Below, piece after piece: positions 17,733 to 24,140 of a stretch of DNA of 64,000 nucleotides. Every line of letters starts with the position of its first letter. The stretch's first letter is position 1. This DNA comes from CAVPDE01 sp963702565 (GTDB lineage Bacteria; Desulfobacterota; DSM-4660; Desulfatiglandales; HGW-15), in contig CAVPDE010000013.1 of the NCBI GenBank assembly GCA_963702565.1, positions 1 through 64,000 on the forward strand, written 5' to 3'. The position numbers and the translations under genes were made by a program. Below the pieces are notes generated by a model. The model worked only from the letters and a program-made list of their open reading frames with translations, searched no databases and was not told where the DNA came from.

Positions 17733-17886
17733 AGAACTGGCTCTGAAGGACGAAACCGTCAAGGTGACCATTGCACTCAGCAAAGCCAGTGTGGGATTTT
17801 TCAAGAAGGAGGCAAGAAAGAACAACACTCAATATCAGAGAATGATTCGCAGGCTCTTAGATGAGTATGCAGCTCACCCATCCTGA
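17656..17886 (+). CDS. brnA: BrnA-like ribbon-helix-helix antitoxin
   Basis: 76 residues from the ATG at 17656, preceded by AAGGAAAGAGGG. An N-terminal Lys/Arg-rich toxin-binding-like arm is followed by a CopG/BrnA-type ribbon-helix-helix: VKVTIALSKASVGFFKKEAR then QYQRMIRRLLDEYAA. BrnA neutralises BrnT and represses the operon as a dimer. The start lies inside the end of the toxin gene, the standard brnTA overlap. The antitoxin is intact while the toxin is frameshifted, so it may survive as a regulator or an anti-addiction element. Confidence 0.7.
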   Translation: MKGKIKYTDAPRGKVKVVSEFLCSPEELALKDETVKVTIALSKASVGFFKKEARKNNTQYQRMIRRLLDEYAAHPS

Positions 17887-18004
17887 TGGTGGCTACGCTG
17901 GAGATTGCTTCTTGAGCCACCAAATAACACACTTATTACAAAACTTTTATTCGCTGTCGGGTCAGACAAACCAAGGCTCATCCGAAGCTGGCGTGCAGTA
18001 AGGT

Positions 18005-18205
18005 CTAATCTCGCTCTTCGGCTGGAACCAAGTTGCGCTTGGTCCCGTACATGCTTGATGGGTTTATTGAATATGCTATCCCTTTGGCAGTCTTTACCTC
18101 CATCATCCTGCTGCAGGAAAAGCATTTCACAGGGCCATCATAGTCGTCAAATACCCAGTGATCCAGATTGAGTTCGTGTCCGCAGCAGACACACTCAAGT
18201 TTCAT
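18005..18205 (-). CDS. Small zinc-ribbon protein
   Basis: 66 residues. Two CxxC knuckles, CVCC near the N-terminus and CFSC around residue 28, are separated by an acidic segment (FDDYDGPVK). This forms a compact rubredoxin-like zinc ribbon. No other domain is present. It could bind nucleic acid or a protein partner; I do not know the function. It lies 118 bases downstream of a second small zinc-ribbon gene on the same strand. Confidence 0.65.
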   Translation of the reverse strand: MKLECVCCGHELNLDHWVFDDYDGPVKCFSCSRMMEVKTAKGIAYSINPSSMYGTKRNLVPAEERD

Positions 18206-18323
18206 ATCCCCTTACCCCCTTCTGAAACAGATATTGTCCGCTTTCGCCCTTGGGGTGTCCGGTTGGTAGTTGGGCATCGAATAGATCTCGTGCGGACTCA
18301 ATTCGTTATCTCTCTTTCGTCTC

Positions 18324-18536
18324 CTAAGGGGCGGTGCCGGTAAGCAGCTCCCTGTGGGGGCGTTTTGCTAGAACCAAAACGTCTTTCTTTCTGACAACCC
18401 TTCTTTCGGCGTCGCTCATCGGCCTGATCCAGCCCATGATTGGATGCCAAGATTCACTGTCACACCTGGGGCACCTGGGTTTGCCCTCGAAGATTTCTTC
18501 ACAGTCGAGACACAACCTTGCCATTCTAAGATCCAT
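18324..18536 (-). CDS. Small zinc-ribbon protein
   Basis: 70 residues with CLDC and CPRC knuckles in the first 25 positions, a minimal zinc ribbon (LCLDCEEIFEG...CPRCDSES), followed by a basic tail (ERRVVRKKDVLVLAKRPHRE). AGGAGG lies about 10 bases before the ATG at 18536. The form suggests a nucleic-acid or protein-binding adaptor. The second in-frame ATG (18524) is less well placed. It sits in a minus-strand run of very small genes. Confidence 0.65.
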   Translation of the reverse strand: MDLRMARLCLDCEEIFEGKPRCPRCDSESWHPIMGWIRPMSDAERRVVRKKDVLVLAKRPHRELLTGTAP

Positions 18537-18615
18537 GGCACTGGTTCCTCCTTTTTCTTAAACCATCTGTCAAAAACTCTGGCCTAGCTACCGTGGCAAT
18601 TAAAAGGTGAGGGCA

Positions 18616-18726
18616 TCAGTAAGCTATGTCCGTGTCACGCTGCTGCGCCCTCTTCAGATGCCGGTAGATCAACCAGAAGAAAAAGGCACCACCCATTAAG
18701 CCGACTGCTATAGTCGTCCACAGCAT
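18616..18726 (-). CDS. Candidate 36-residue single-pass membrane peptide
   Basis: Translates as a short hydrophobic helix (residues 2-21, WTTIAVGLMGGAFFFWLIY) followed by a basic, then polar tail (RHLKRAQQRDTDIAY). The hydrophobic core with a positive C-terminal flank fits a single-span micro-protein. AGGAAGAGG lies 9 bases upstream of the ATG. It begins one base after the stop of another short ORF (18728-18880), suggesting coupling. No family is recognised; evidence is composition and context only. Confidence 0.45.
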   Translation of the reverse strand: MLWTTIAVGLMGGAFFFWLIYRHLKRAQQRDTDIAY

Positions 18727-18727
18727 C

Positions 18728-18880
18728 TCAATGTACCTCTTCCTTATAAACTTGCCTTCCCGTGATGCCGTTGTTTTCTCTTCGGTGCAGACTCTTTAGG
18801 CCTAACCAAAATGTATCAAAATGAACCCGTGCAAGAGAATGACCGAGTGAAAAGATGCACGCACATCCGAGAAGTTTCAT
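18728..18880 (-). CDS. Candidate 50-residue small protein
   Basis: Short ORF starting MKLLGCACIFSLGH with a weakly hydrophobic N-terminus and a basic C-terminal half (SLHRRENNGITGRQVYKEEVH). GAGG is about 8 bases upstream. It ends one base before the 36-residue membrane ORF and follows a 28-codon ORF (18891-18977). The tandem layout is the only reason to list it; it may not be translated. Confidence 0.28.
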   Translation of the reverse strand: MKLLGCACIFSLGHSLARVHFDTFWLGLKSLHRRENNGITGRQVYKEEVH

Positions 18881-19011
18881 AAGTGCCACCTCACGCTCCC
18901 TTTTCTAACGATAACCTTTGGAGGCTTTCGGCCATCTCATGGTTCGTTCTTTGGTGTTGAAGTTGGGTGGCACTCATCAAACTCTAGTTCCTGAAAATCT
19001 TAAAAGACCGG

Positions 19012-19197
19012 TCACGAGGACATCACTCGAGCCCGCAGCTCTCTTGAATATCTATATAGTGTTCCCGAGAAGAGGGTGAAGATGGCCCGTTCATAGAACC
19101 TGCCTAGTGAGATCGCGACGCCTTTTGGCAAACCCAGATTCCGCAAGCGGCAGTATATATGGAGAGGGTTCAGGGAGTGTTGCAGGGTTTTGCGCAT
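19012..19197 (-). CDS. Small conserved-looking protein (HSLNPLHIYCRLR type)
   Basis: 61 residues containing HSLNPLHIYCRLRNLGLPKG and ISLGRFYERAIF. I recall similar short proteins in Desulfobacterota, but cannot confirm that here. It is basic and lacks a signal peptide or metal motif. The ribosome site is weak. It heads the minus-strand series of very small ORFs reaching down to 18005. Function unknown. Confidence 0.45.
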   Translation of the reverse strand: MRKTLQHSLNPLHIYCRLRNLGLPKGVAISLGRFYERAIFTLFSGTLYRYSRELRARVMSS

Positions 19198-19536
19198 AGT
19201 GTTTAGGTCACCGTCTCGATCTTTTCCTATTTCAGTTTGGCGAATCTCAAGTTGATGATTACTGCGAAGATCATGCCAAGAGAGAAGGGAAGGAGTTTCA
19301 ATGAGGTTTCATATAGATAGGATACGCCAGAAGGACGCATCGGAAAATTACGCAATGAAATACCCTTTTTTGTGAGTAACAGGATGCCAATTGTTGGCAA
19401 ACTTTTACACACTATTGATGTGCTAGAAGGGATAAGGCAGGCTGATCAAGCTCGTTTCGTCGAGCAGGGATAATCGCTGGGGGATTAGCGTATTTAGAAA
19501 CAAAGGTCATTCGAGATGAAAATCGCTCTCAGGTTC
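19198..19536. other. Intergenic, nothing recognised
   Basis: A/T-richer than its surroundings. The one ORF (19227-19412, minus) has no ribosome site or domain. Probably contains the promoter for the 61-residue gene. Confidence 0.4.
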
Positions 19537-20022
19537 TCACCTGCGAACTTCCTCAACATGGTGCGACTCAACATAGTAGTCTTGCATATTAGTCGATTGA
19601 CCAGATTCGTGTAGGCTCGAATTTCTAATCAGCCAAAAGTGTAAATCATCAACAAGTACAGAAGCCTTGGTGGGCGGTTCCCATCCTTCTTCCCCCGGCC
19701 GTAGCAGACCTGCTGGGACTCCTTGAACGGGAGAATCGAAGTTAACCGTGAATCTGACCATATCGGATTCGTTTCCTTCGCGGTTCACTGCCGTAATGCC
19801 GAGAGCGACTTCCCCGCGAACATGCTGAAGTGACGGCACTTGGTCAGGCAGCGCAACCTCCGTACGATCGCCGATTTCGATGAATTCCGAATCATAGCTC
19901 ACTTCTCCAACAACCGCCCAATAGAGCTTGTAGCCTAACACACTGGGAGAAGGAGAACGATTCCAGCGAATCCTTTTTTTCTTGGTTTTCAATGCGGTTT
20001 TATGGCCCTTAATCGTGAGCAT
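19537..20022 (-). CDS. Small fibronectin type III-like protein
   Basis: 161 residues from the ATG at 20022; the upstream in-frame TTG overlaps the GGAACGG ribosome site. The core reads as one FN3-like beta-sandwich: RIRWNRSPSPSVLGYKLYWA, then VALGITAVNREGNESD, where the alternating strands and the Ala-Val-N..G.ES pattern are typical of FN3 strands F-G. A polar tail of about 60 residues follows. There is no signal peptide or transmembrane helix, so it appears cytosolic, unusual for FN3 folds in bacteria. Partner and role are unknown. Confidence 0.6.
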   Translation of the reverse strand: MLTIKGHKTALKTKKKRIRWNRSPSPSVLGYKLYWAVVGEVSYDSEFIEIGDRTEVALPDQVPSLQHVRGEVALGITAVNREGNESDMVRFTVNFDSPVQGVPAGLLRPGEEGWEPPTKASVLVDDLHFWLIRNSSLHESGQSTNMQDYYVESHHVEEVRR

Positions 20023-20377
20023 CTGCAACCGTTCCAATGTAAGGTGAGCTGTCTACTCCGTTACTACGTCTTATGTGAACCGGGCTTTGAATCATATCCA
20101 ATAATCTTTTCTTTGAGAAGTGGTAAATCAGCTCATTTCCAAAGGACGGTGCCAGTTCCGTTCCTTCTCCCTCATGAAATAATGCGTATCGCTCATTTTC
20201 AATGGAAGCGATAACGATAGATTAACAGACGGAATCCTAATAGTCGAAGCGGAGCACAGCATCAAAACAAAAGCGGAGCCAATTGGCCCCGCTCCTGTTT
20301 CTTGACAAATGAATAGGGAATCGAAACTGTTCACTTATTAACCGTGCACTTCGGTTTTTGGTAAAATTTTATATGCC
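20023..20377. other. Intergenic region with terminator
   Basis: No gene is supported. It contains the strong minus-strand terminator at 20261-20292 and the upstream region of the FN3-like gene. Confidence 0.5.
20261..20292 (-). terminator. Rho-independent terminator of the 76-residue Arg-rich gene
   Basis: On the minus strand GCGGGGCC pairs with GGCUCCGC (one G-U pair) around an AAUU loop, followed directly by UUUUGUUUUGAU. It lies about 85 bases past the stop of the gene at 20378. Confidence 0.75.
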
Positions 20378-20608
20378 TTACCACGGAGAAAAAACTCTTC
20401 TGTCTTTGCCGTCCCTCCGCTCTACACCCACAACAGGGGCCTTAGCCTTTCTTCGATCCACCCCTGAGCGGTGGTCTTTTCCACTCCTTCTGTCTTTCCC
20501 CGAGCGCCTCTCTGGAATGTGTGCGCTGTAATTGAAGCACCTCCTCTCAATACCTAGGCGCCTACCTCCATTATCCGGTAACCAAAACTCGTCTTCAGGA
20601 AACCACAT
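20378..20608 (-). CDS. Arg-rich small protein with RRSGxDRR repeats, paralogue A
   Basis: 76 residues dominated by near-tandem R-S-G-x-D/E-R-R units: GIERR, ERRSGKDRRSGKDHRSGVDRR, VERRDGKDRR. The central block GIERRCFNYSAHIPERRSGKDRR is nearly identical in pattern to that of the gene at 21785-21976. It is highly basic with alternating acid/base pairs and no hydrophobic core, so probably disordered or nucleic-acid/partner-binding. It ends in a strong terminator. The PAS-only gene lies between the two paralogues. Function unknown; translation is supported by conservation between the copies. Confidence 0.62.
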   Translation of the reverse strand: MWFPEDEFWLPDNGGRRLGIERRCFNYSAHIPERRSGKDRRSGKDHRSGVDRRKAKAPVVGVERRDGKDRRVFSPW

Positions 20609-20695
20609 CGAAGTGCAGCCACCCCATTTCAGTTTTATTCGACCAGAAATACGATTGCTGATCTGGGTATACGATTCAGAGAGTTGGCAGTAGCC

Positions 20696-21550
20696 TTATC
20701 TTCTAGACTGTTTATCAGGATCGACCCTATCAGAGGTATCTCTCACAATGGCACAAAAAGTCTTTCGGTTTTTCCACATGAGAACACACCCCGTCATTTC
20801 CGCTGGAAACACGCTCCCATCCTTTCTCTTGTGCTTGAAACTGCTGAGCTTCGCTGGATCTAAAGAAAGCCCTGCATCCCTCTCTGCCCCTGCAAAAACA
20901 TCAACAATCCGCATTCTCAGCATCTCTTCCCTAGAGTATCCGTACATCTCAGTGGCAGCCCGGTTTACTTCGAGGAATTGCTGTGTCTTCGTATCAACCA
21001 TAATAATGCCATCCCTTTGGTTCTCATACATCAGTTGATACTTGGCTAAGCGATCCCCTAGCGACCTCTGCGCGGCTCTCAAAGGGGTAATGTCTCTCGC
21101 TATTCCGACGAAATACCATCGACCGTCGATTTGGGTTGTTGAAATTGAAGCCGCTATGGGTAGTTCCTTCTTGTTCTTCCTGACAGCTTCTGACTCAAAG
21201 GACTGTTTTATTGACGGAGGCCGCCTCTCTTTCTTGAAGGACTCTAATGCATTTCTGTAGTCATCCCGGTATCTCTCCGGGATAATTACCTCCATTTGCA
21301 AACGGACGACTTCTTTGGCATTGTAGCCAAAAAGCTTCTTAGCGGCCATATTCCAATAGAAAATCTTTCCCTCTCTATCAAATACGACAATAGCCTCTGC
21401 GACGGCATCCAAAATTATCTTGAATTTATCCTCTGAATCGGCCACGCCTTGACTGCACGCACGTTTAGCACTGGCTGTGGCCTTTTGCCCGTGAACAGTC
21501 CTTTTGCCTTTGGCTGGCAGTCGCTGTTCAGTTTTCTTAGCTTTCACCAT
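20696..21550 (-). CDS. PAS-domain protein without output domain
   Basis: 284 residues: a Lys/Arg/Ala-rich N-terminal tail (1-35), PAS domain 1 (about 40-160; ILDAVAEAIVVFDREGKIFYWN..LFGY, ending in YFVGIARDITPLRAAQ) and PAS domain 2 (about 165-278; MYENQRDGIIMVDTKTQQFLEVN, ending FCAIVRDTSDR). No kinase, GGDEF, EAL or HTH follows, so it must signal through a partner. GGAGG is 5 bases before ATG. Located between two Arg-rich paralogues on the same strand (gaps of 87 and 234 bases), suggesting a shared role. Ligand unknown. Confidence 0.82.
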   Translation of the reverse strand: MVKAKKTEQRLPAKGKRTVHGQKATASAKRACSQGVADSEDKFKIILDAVAEAIVVFDREGKIFYWNMAAKKLFGYNAKEVVRLQMEVIIPERYRDDYRNALESFKKERRPPSIKQSFESEAVRKNKKELPIAASISTTQIDGRWYFVGIARDITPLRAAQRSLGDRLAKYQLMYENQRDGIIMVDTKTQQFLEVNRAATEMYGYSREEMLRMRIVDVFAGAERDAGLSLDPAKLSSFKHKRKDGSVFPAEMTGCVLMWKNRKTFCAIVRDTSDRVDPDKQSRR

Positions 21551-21784
21551 CCCAGCCTCCGAAAATACTGTAATCGCTTCGTTGGGAGTCTACGACAAGA
21601 ATGAATCTGGATCAAGGGAATTCAAAACAGGGGGTTCAGAAGAAGAGTTATTCGCGGGAAGCGTAGTAAGATAATGAATAGAGCAGACTCTAAAAGGGGA
21701 TTCAGGTACTTCTAAAAACGGGGGGTGATCTTTTCCAGATCAGGAGATCTTCATGGGATCAGGGCTCCAACGTTTCTGGTTTCC

Positions 21785-21976
21785 CTATCGACCATCTGGT
21801 CTTCTGCGATCGCGTCCGGACCGCCTTTCGGGCAGGTGCGAAGTGTAGGAAAACTGTCTCCTCTCAACGCCTGAGCGCTTTTCTACCTTTCCCAAAAAGC
21901 GAAGAGGGAAAATCTCACAAGAACTCTTCTTGGAGATCCTTCTATCTTCATGACCCGTGGTGGTTTCTAAATTCAT
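21785..21976 (-). CDS. Arg-rich small protein with RRSGxDRR motif, paralogue B
   Basis: 63 residues. The C-terminal half, KRSGVERRQFSYTSHLPERRSGRDRR, matches the core of the gene at 20378-20608: R-x-G-x-ERR, x-F-x-Y, x-H-x-PERRSG, x-DRR. The N-terminal half is unrelated. The ribosome site is weak. It is transcribed toward the PAS gene. Function is not known; the conserved core between two otherwise different frames is the evidence that it is real. Confidence 0.6.
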   Translation of the reverse strand: MNLETTTGHEDRRISKKSSCEIFPLRFLGKVEKRSGVERRQFSYTSHLPERRSGRDRRRPDGR

Positions 21977-22499
21977 CGTCTTGTGATTTAGCCTTTAAAG
22001 AGTTGGGTTCCATTATCCTTTTATAACCAGTTGTTATAAAGACTTAAGGTAAGCGGATATATGCCTAATCGGTCAATTTCCCATGCAATATTCGTGCTGA
22101 CGGAGCAATTAGACTCGGGTCTAATAATTTCAGGTGGTTAGTGAACGCCGAGGCGCGAAAGGAACTAATATGAGGACTTTTCTACCATTAGAGTGGTAAA
22201 ATATTTGTAATTACACACAGACTTCACACCCCGACCCCGAATGAGGGCCTTCCTGTGGTGAATAGCTTGCAATAACAGGCCCCTCTGTGAGAAGCATGCG
22301 AAAAACAGAGGGGCTTAGGAGGAAAGAGTACTCTTAATAAAAATGCAAGTTTGGTGCCCACCAGAGGCAGAGGGGGGTCTAACTTAAAGACAGAAGGCTG
22401 CAAGGGTTTCGAATTGCGTTCGTAAGTGATAGTGAAGAAAGGATAGTGACACTTAGCGATTTCCCAATTCAGCCTATTGGGTGGGTAGGTAAGGGTGTA
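21977..22499. other. Intergenic leader with hairpin
   Basis: 523 bases without a supported gene. Contains a perfect 10-base inverted repeat at 22279-22314 and a looser one (TTCACACC near 22212 with GGTGAA near 22257). Likely holds the promoters for the divergent genes at 21976 and 22500. Confidence 0.45.
22279..22314 (+). promoter_or_regulatory. Hairpin GCCCCTCTGT / ACAGAGGGGC
   Basis: Perfect 10-base stem (22279-22288 and 22305-22314) with a 16-base loop. It is followed on the plus strand by TTAGGAGGAAAGAG and on neither strand by a T-run, so it is more likely a leader hairpin than a terminator. It lies 186 bases before the small gene at 22500. Confidence 0.45.
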
Positions 22500-22733
22500 A
22501 TGTCAGAGAAGACCTCCGGAGATGAATACCAGTGCTTGATGCCCGAGACCCGGAGCAAGCTTCTAATGGTTACAGATGAGGAGAGAATTCTACTGAGAGT
22601 GGTCTTGTCCAAAGTCATGGAAACGGAAGGCGGGAGAGAGTATATCGTCGAGAGGATGGGGGAACCGAACCTTCAGATTGCATCAGATCCTCTCAAGGAA
22701 ATGGAATCAGATTGGAAAAGCCCATATTCTTGA
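22500..22733 (+). CDS. Small hypothetical protein
   Basis: 77 residues from the ATG at 22500, with AGGTAAGGG upstream; an in-frame GTG 18 codons earlier is less likely. Mixed alpha-helical composition (DEERILLRVVLSKVMETEGG then YIVERMG). No signal peptide, metal motif or recognised domain. Followed 36 bases later by the MshEN-like gene, so probably co-transcribed with it. Confidence 0.5.
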   Translation: MSEKTSGDEYQCLMPETRSKLLMVTDEERILLRVVLSKVMETEGGREYIVERMGEPNLQIASDPLKEMESDWKSPYS

Positions 22734-22769
22734 GTAAAGCAAACAGCTTCTTTTGATTGAGGTAATGAG

Positions 22770-22982
22770 ATGACGATAGAGGTCCACGACAAGCGTTTTG
22801 GGGTGATAGCAGTAGAAAAGCGATTCATTACCAAGGAACAGCTTTTTGAAGCACTGAGAGTCCAGGTGGAAGAAGACCTATCAGGGAAGTCGCATACCCT
22901 CATCGGGATTACACTCATTAGACTTGGTTATCTCAGTCCAGAACAAGCAGACGAAGTTCTTTCTGTGATAATGAAAAGATGA
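22770..22982 (+). CDS. Small MshEN/GspE-N-like protein
   Basis: 70 residues. The pattern FGVIAVEKRFITKEQLFEALRVQ, then LIGITLIRLGYLSPEQADEVL, resembles the lone helical unit found at the N-terminus of GspE/PilB ATPases, where MshEN modules bind cyclic di-GMP. Only one half-unit is present and the RLGxxL nucleotide motif appears only approximately (LIRLGYLS), so c-di-GMP binding is a guess. No ATPase is attached. GAGG lies before the ATG. Similar free-standing short proteins occur in Desulfobacterota, by recollection. Confidence 0.6.
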   Translation: MTIEVHDKRFGVIAVEKRFITKEQLFEALRVQVEEDLSGKSHTLIGITLIRLGYLSPEQADEVLSVIMKR

Positions 22983-23096
22983 TTGATTAGTGATCCAAGT
23001 CCACAATGGACACGAATCATGCTCGACCGACGATTGCCAAATGATATCACACCTAGACACCATGCTGAATTCCCAGTCAATTCAGACCTGGCTGAG

Positions 23097-23120
23097 ATTG
23101 CAGGGTCGGATCTCGGTTTT
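23097..23120 (+). repeat. Second copy of the ATTGCARGGTCG repeat
   Basis: Partner of 5220-5243. It lies in the leader of the TfoX-N-like gene, about 24 bases before its ATG. Confidence 0.45.
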
Positions 23121-23143
23121 TTAATAGATAGGGGGATAAGGCT

Positions 23144-23473
23144 ATGCCTTACAACAAGAACCTTGAAGCTCGGATTCAACAGATCGTCTCCTCCTGGAAA
23201 AACACCGCTAGCAAGAAGATGTTCGGAGGCATCTGCCATCTTCTCAATGGAAACATGTTCTGCGGTGTGTACAAGGACTTCCTGATCCTCCGGCTCGGCG
23301 AGGACAAGGCCGCGGAAGCCCTCAAACTGCCTGACGTCAAGCCTTTCGACATCACCGGAAGGCCCATGAAGGGATGGGTGATGGTTGACGAGCGAGGGTT
23401 GGCCGGTGAAAAGGCCCTGGAAGGTTGGCTTGAAAAAGCCAAGGCGTTTGTGAAAACGCTGGGTTCGATATAA
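23144..23473 (+). CDS. TfoX N-terminal domain family protein
   Basis: 109 residues matching the stand-alone TfoX_N fold: KKMFGGICHLLNGNMFCGVYKDFLILRLGED, then FDITGRPMKGWVMVDERGL. The full TfoX/Sxy competence regulator has an extra C-terminal domain that is missing here. Such short members are widespread in non-competent bacteria and their function is not established. The stop TAA forms the first bases of a palindromic repeat/terminator (23471-23517) shared with the convergent iorB. Confidence 0.85.
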   Translation: MPYNKNLEARIQQIVSSWKNTASKKMFGGICHLLNGNMFCGVYKDFLILRLGEDKAAEALKLPDVKPFDITGRPMKGWVMVDERGLAGEKALEGWLEKAKAFVKTLGSI

Positions 23474-23517
23474 ATCCCCCCTCGCCCCCCTTTATTAAAG
23501 GGGGTTGGGGGGATTTA
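23471..23517. terminator. Bidirectional hairpin between tfoX-like gene and iorB
   Basis: TAAATCCCCC (23471-23480) pairs with GGGGGATTTA (23508-23517); an inner CCCCC..TTTATTAAAG..GGGG extends the stem. It is symmetrical, so it could terminate both convergent genes. It is also a member of the AAATCCCCC intergenic repeat type and includes the stop codon of the TfoX-like gene. Confidence 0.65.
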
Positions 23518-23524
23518 GTGAAGA

Positions 23525-24127
23525 TTAAGCTTTCATCATTTTCTGCGCAGCATCCTTCCCGAGATCAAAGGCCTTCAGGTTAGAATCGAGAAAAGCCTTT
23601 TTCGTAGAGCCGGCAATGATGTCCTTCATTACCTTTTCGGTCACAGCAGTTGCACCGGTGCCGATCAGCGCTCCCAGCATGACCATGTTGAGAGAAAGGA
23701 CATTGCCCGCCTTCTCAGCCAAATCATTGCCGTTGAGGGTGACCACCTTGCCCACTTTCTTCCTGACCTTGTCGAGAATTTCGTCCACGGGCGGATACTT
23801 ACCCTGGCCTACCGCCACCGTAAAAGGCGGAAGGGGTTGAGCGTTCGTAATCACCAGGGTCTTCTTGTTGCATTTGTTCAGGATCCGCATGGTCTCCAGA
23901 GGTTCGAAGCTGATGAGAACGTCCGCCTCGCCGTTGGACACAATGGGGCTGTTGGCCCCGCCCATCAGCACCGCGGATTCCACGACGCCTCCCCTCTGAG
24001 CCATGCCGTGAATTTCACTGACCACCACAGGGATCCCCATTGAAAGCGCTGCCTGACCCAAGAGATTCGAGGCAAGGAGATTCCCCTGACCGCCTACTCC
24101 GACAAATACGCATCTTTTCGTTTCCAT
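23525..24127 (-). CDS. iorB: Indolepyruvate:ferredoxin oxidoreductase, beta subunit
   Basis: 200 residues, the standard IorB size. The N-terminal VFVGVGGQGNLLASNLL glycine-rich motif and EIHGMAQRGGVVES segment are diagnostic of the gamma-type domain of 2-oxoacid:ferredoxin oxidoreductases. With IorA it oxidatively decarboxylates aryl-pyruvates (from Trp, Phe, Tyr) to aryl-acetyl-CoA, CO2 and reduced ferredoxin; the reaction is reversible. It lies 13 bases downstream of iorA and is the last gene of the acs-iorA-iorB operon, ending at the hairpin 23471-23517. Confidence 0.93.
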   Translation of the reverse strand: METKRCVFVGVGGQGNLLASNLLGQAALSMGIPVVVSEIHGMAQRGGVVESAVLMGGANSPIVSNGEADVLISFEPLETMRILNKCNKKTLVITNAQPLPPFTVAVGQGKYPPVDEILDKVRKKVGKVVTLNGNDLAEKAGNVLSLNMVMLGALIGTGATAVTEKVMKDIIAGSTKKAFLDSNLKAFDLGKDAAQKMMKA

Positions 24128-24140
24128 GGGCGCCTCCTTT

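Noticed and set aside
19227..19412. 61-codon minus-strand ORF
   Set aside because: No ribosome site or domain; composition is not distinguishable from random A/T-rich DNA.
22190..22320. Candidate c-di-GMP riboswitch before the small genes
   Set aside because: The conserved core nucleotides of the GEMM aptamer are not visible; only a simple hairpin is supported.
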